5,253 nt of DNA, taken from positions 1-5,253 of the forward strand of contig JAJQBM010000234.1 in NCBI GenBank assembly GCA_021203285.1, given 5' to 3'. Both the position numbers and the translations under genes were made by a program. This DNA is from Clostridiales bacterium (GTDB lineage: Bacteria; Bacillota; Clostridia; Lachnospirales; Lachnospiraceae). Shown in pieces: positions 5,164-5,253 of the stretch; the first letter of the stretch is position 1, and every line of letters starts with the position of its first letter. The notes beneath the pieces are model-generated. The model was given only the letters and a program-made list of their open reading frames with translations. It was not told the DNA's origin and searched no databases.

Positions 5164-5192
5164 AAAGCCCCTGGAAATCTCCGGGGGCCTTT
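5164..5192 (-). terminator. Terminator-like hairpin after tRNA-Arg(ACG)
   Basis: On the minus strand, AAAGGCCCCCGGA pairs with TCCAGGGGCTTT through one G-T wobble and one bulged base, closing a four-base GATT loop. The GC-rich stem begins two bases after the tRNA. The T-tract is only TTTGT, so it is a short but plausible intrinsic terminator separating the tRNA from htrA. Confidence 0.6.
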
Positions 5193-5193
5193 A

Positions 5194-5253
5194 CGTGCGT
5201 GAGAGGATTCGAACCCCCGACACCTTGGTCCGTAGCCAAGTGCTCTATCCAGC
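5194..5253 (-). tRNA. tRNA-Arg(ACG), 5' part cut by window edge
   Basis: Visible on the minus strand are part of the D-arm (GCTGGATAGAGC), the anticodon stem CTTGG/CCAAG with loop CTACGGA and anticodon ACG at 5231-5233, and a T-arm with GGTTCGAATCC. The acceptor strand CACGCAC is followed by discriminator G. The A of the anticodon is presumably edited to inosine to read CGU, CGC and CGA. No CCA is encoded. The 5' acceptor strand lies outside the window. Confidence 0.94.

Overview
The window looks like a chromosomal housekeeping segment from a low-to-moderate GC Firmicute, most likely a clostridium of the Lachnospiraceae type. This rests on strong AGGAGG-type ribosome binding sites, sigma-A boxes, tRNA genes without encoded CCA, and the character of the RdgB, THUMP-methyltransferase and membrane-anchored HtrA proteins. 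The taxonomic call is inference. Every gene I can support lies on the minus strand, so transcription runs from high to low coordinates.

From right to left: the 3' part of a tRNA-Arg(ACG) enters from the right edge and ends at 5194, followed by a terminator-like hairpin (5164-5192). Next is a 597-codon membrane-anchored HtrA-type serine protease (3250-5043) with a long cytoplasmic N-terminal region, one transmembrane helix, a trypsin-like domain, a PDZ domain and a low-complexity tail. After 83 bases comes a 72-codon Asn/Ala/Ser-rich repeat protein of unknown function (2948-3166), then a strong hairpin (2864-2890), then a single-domain rhodanese (2521-2844, start corrected to the ATG with a Shine-Dalgarno).

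A TTGACA-17-TAAACT promoter (2482-2510) then opens a two-gene unit: a THUMP-domain RNA methyltransferase of the RlmL/YpsC type (1209-2387) and an RdgB/HAM1 non-canonical purine NTP pyrophosphatase (562-1158). The -35 box of a perfect consensus promoter (TTGACA-17-TATAAT, 537-565) overlaps the rdgB stop codon and drives a tRNA cluster: Pro(TGG), Gly(TCC), Arg(TCT) and, after a structured 195-base spacer, His(GTG), which runs off the left edge.

The genes share broad themes rather than one pathway: translation (tRNAs, rRNA methylation), nucleotide-pool cleaning, envelope protein quality control and sulfur transfer. No phage, insertion sequence, CRISPR array, toxin-antitoxin pair or defence system is visible. 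The least explained item is the 72-residue protein, built of K(A/S)QN repeats followed by eight Ala-Ser-Asn repeats bracketed by CGKN motifs; it has a possible sporulation-type promoter and its own hairpin.
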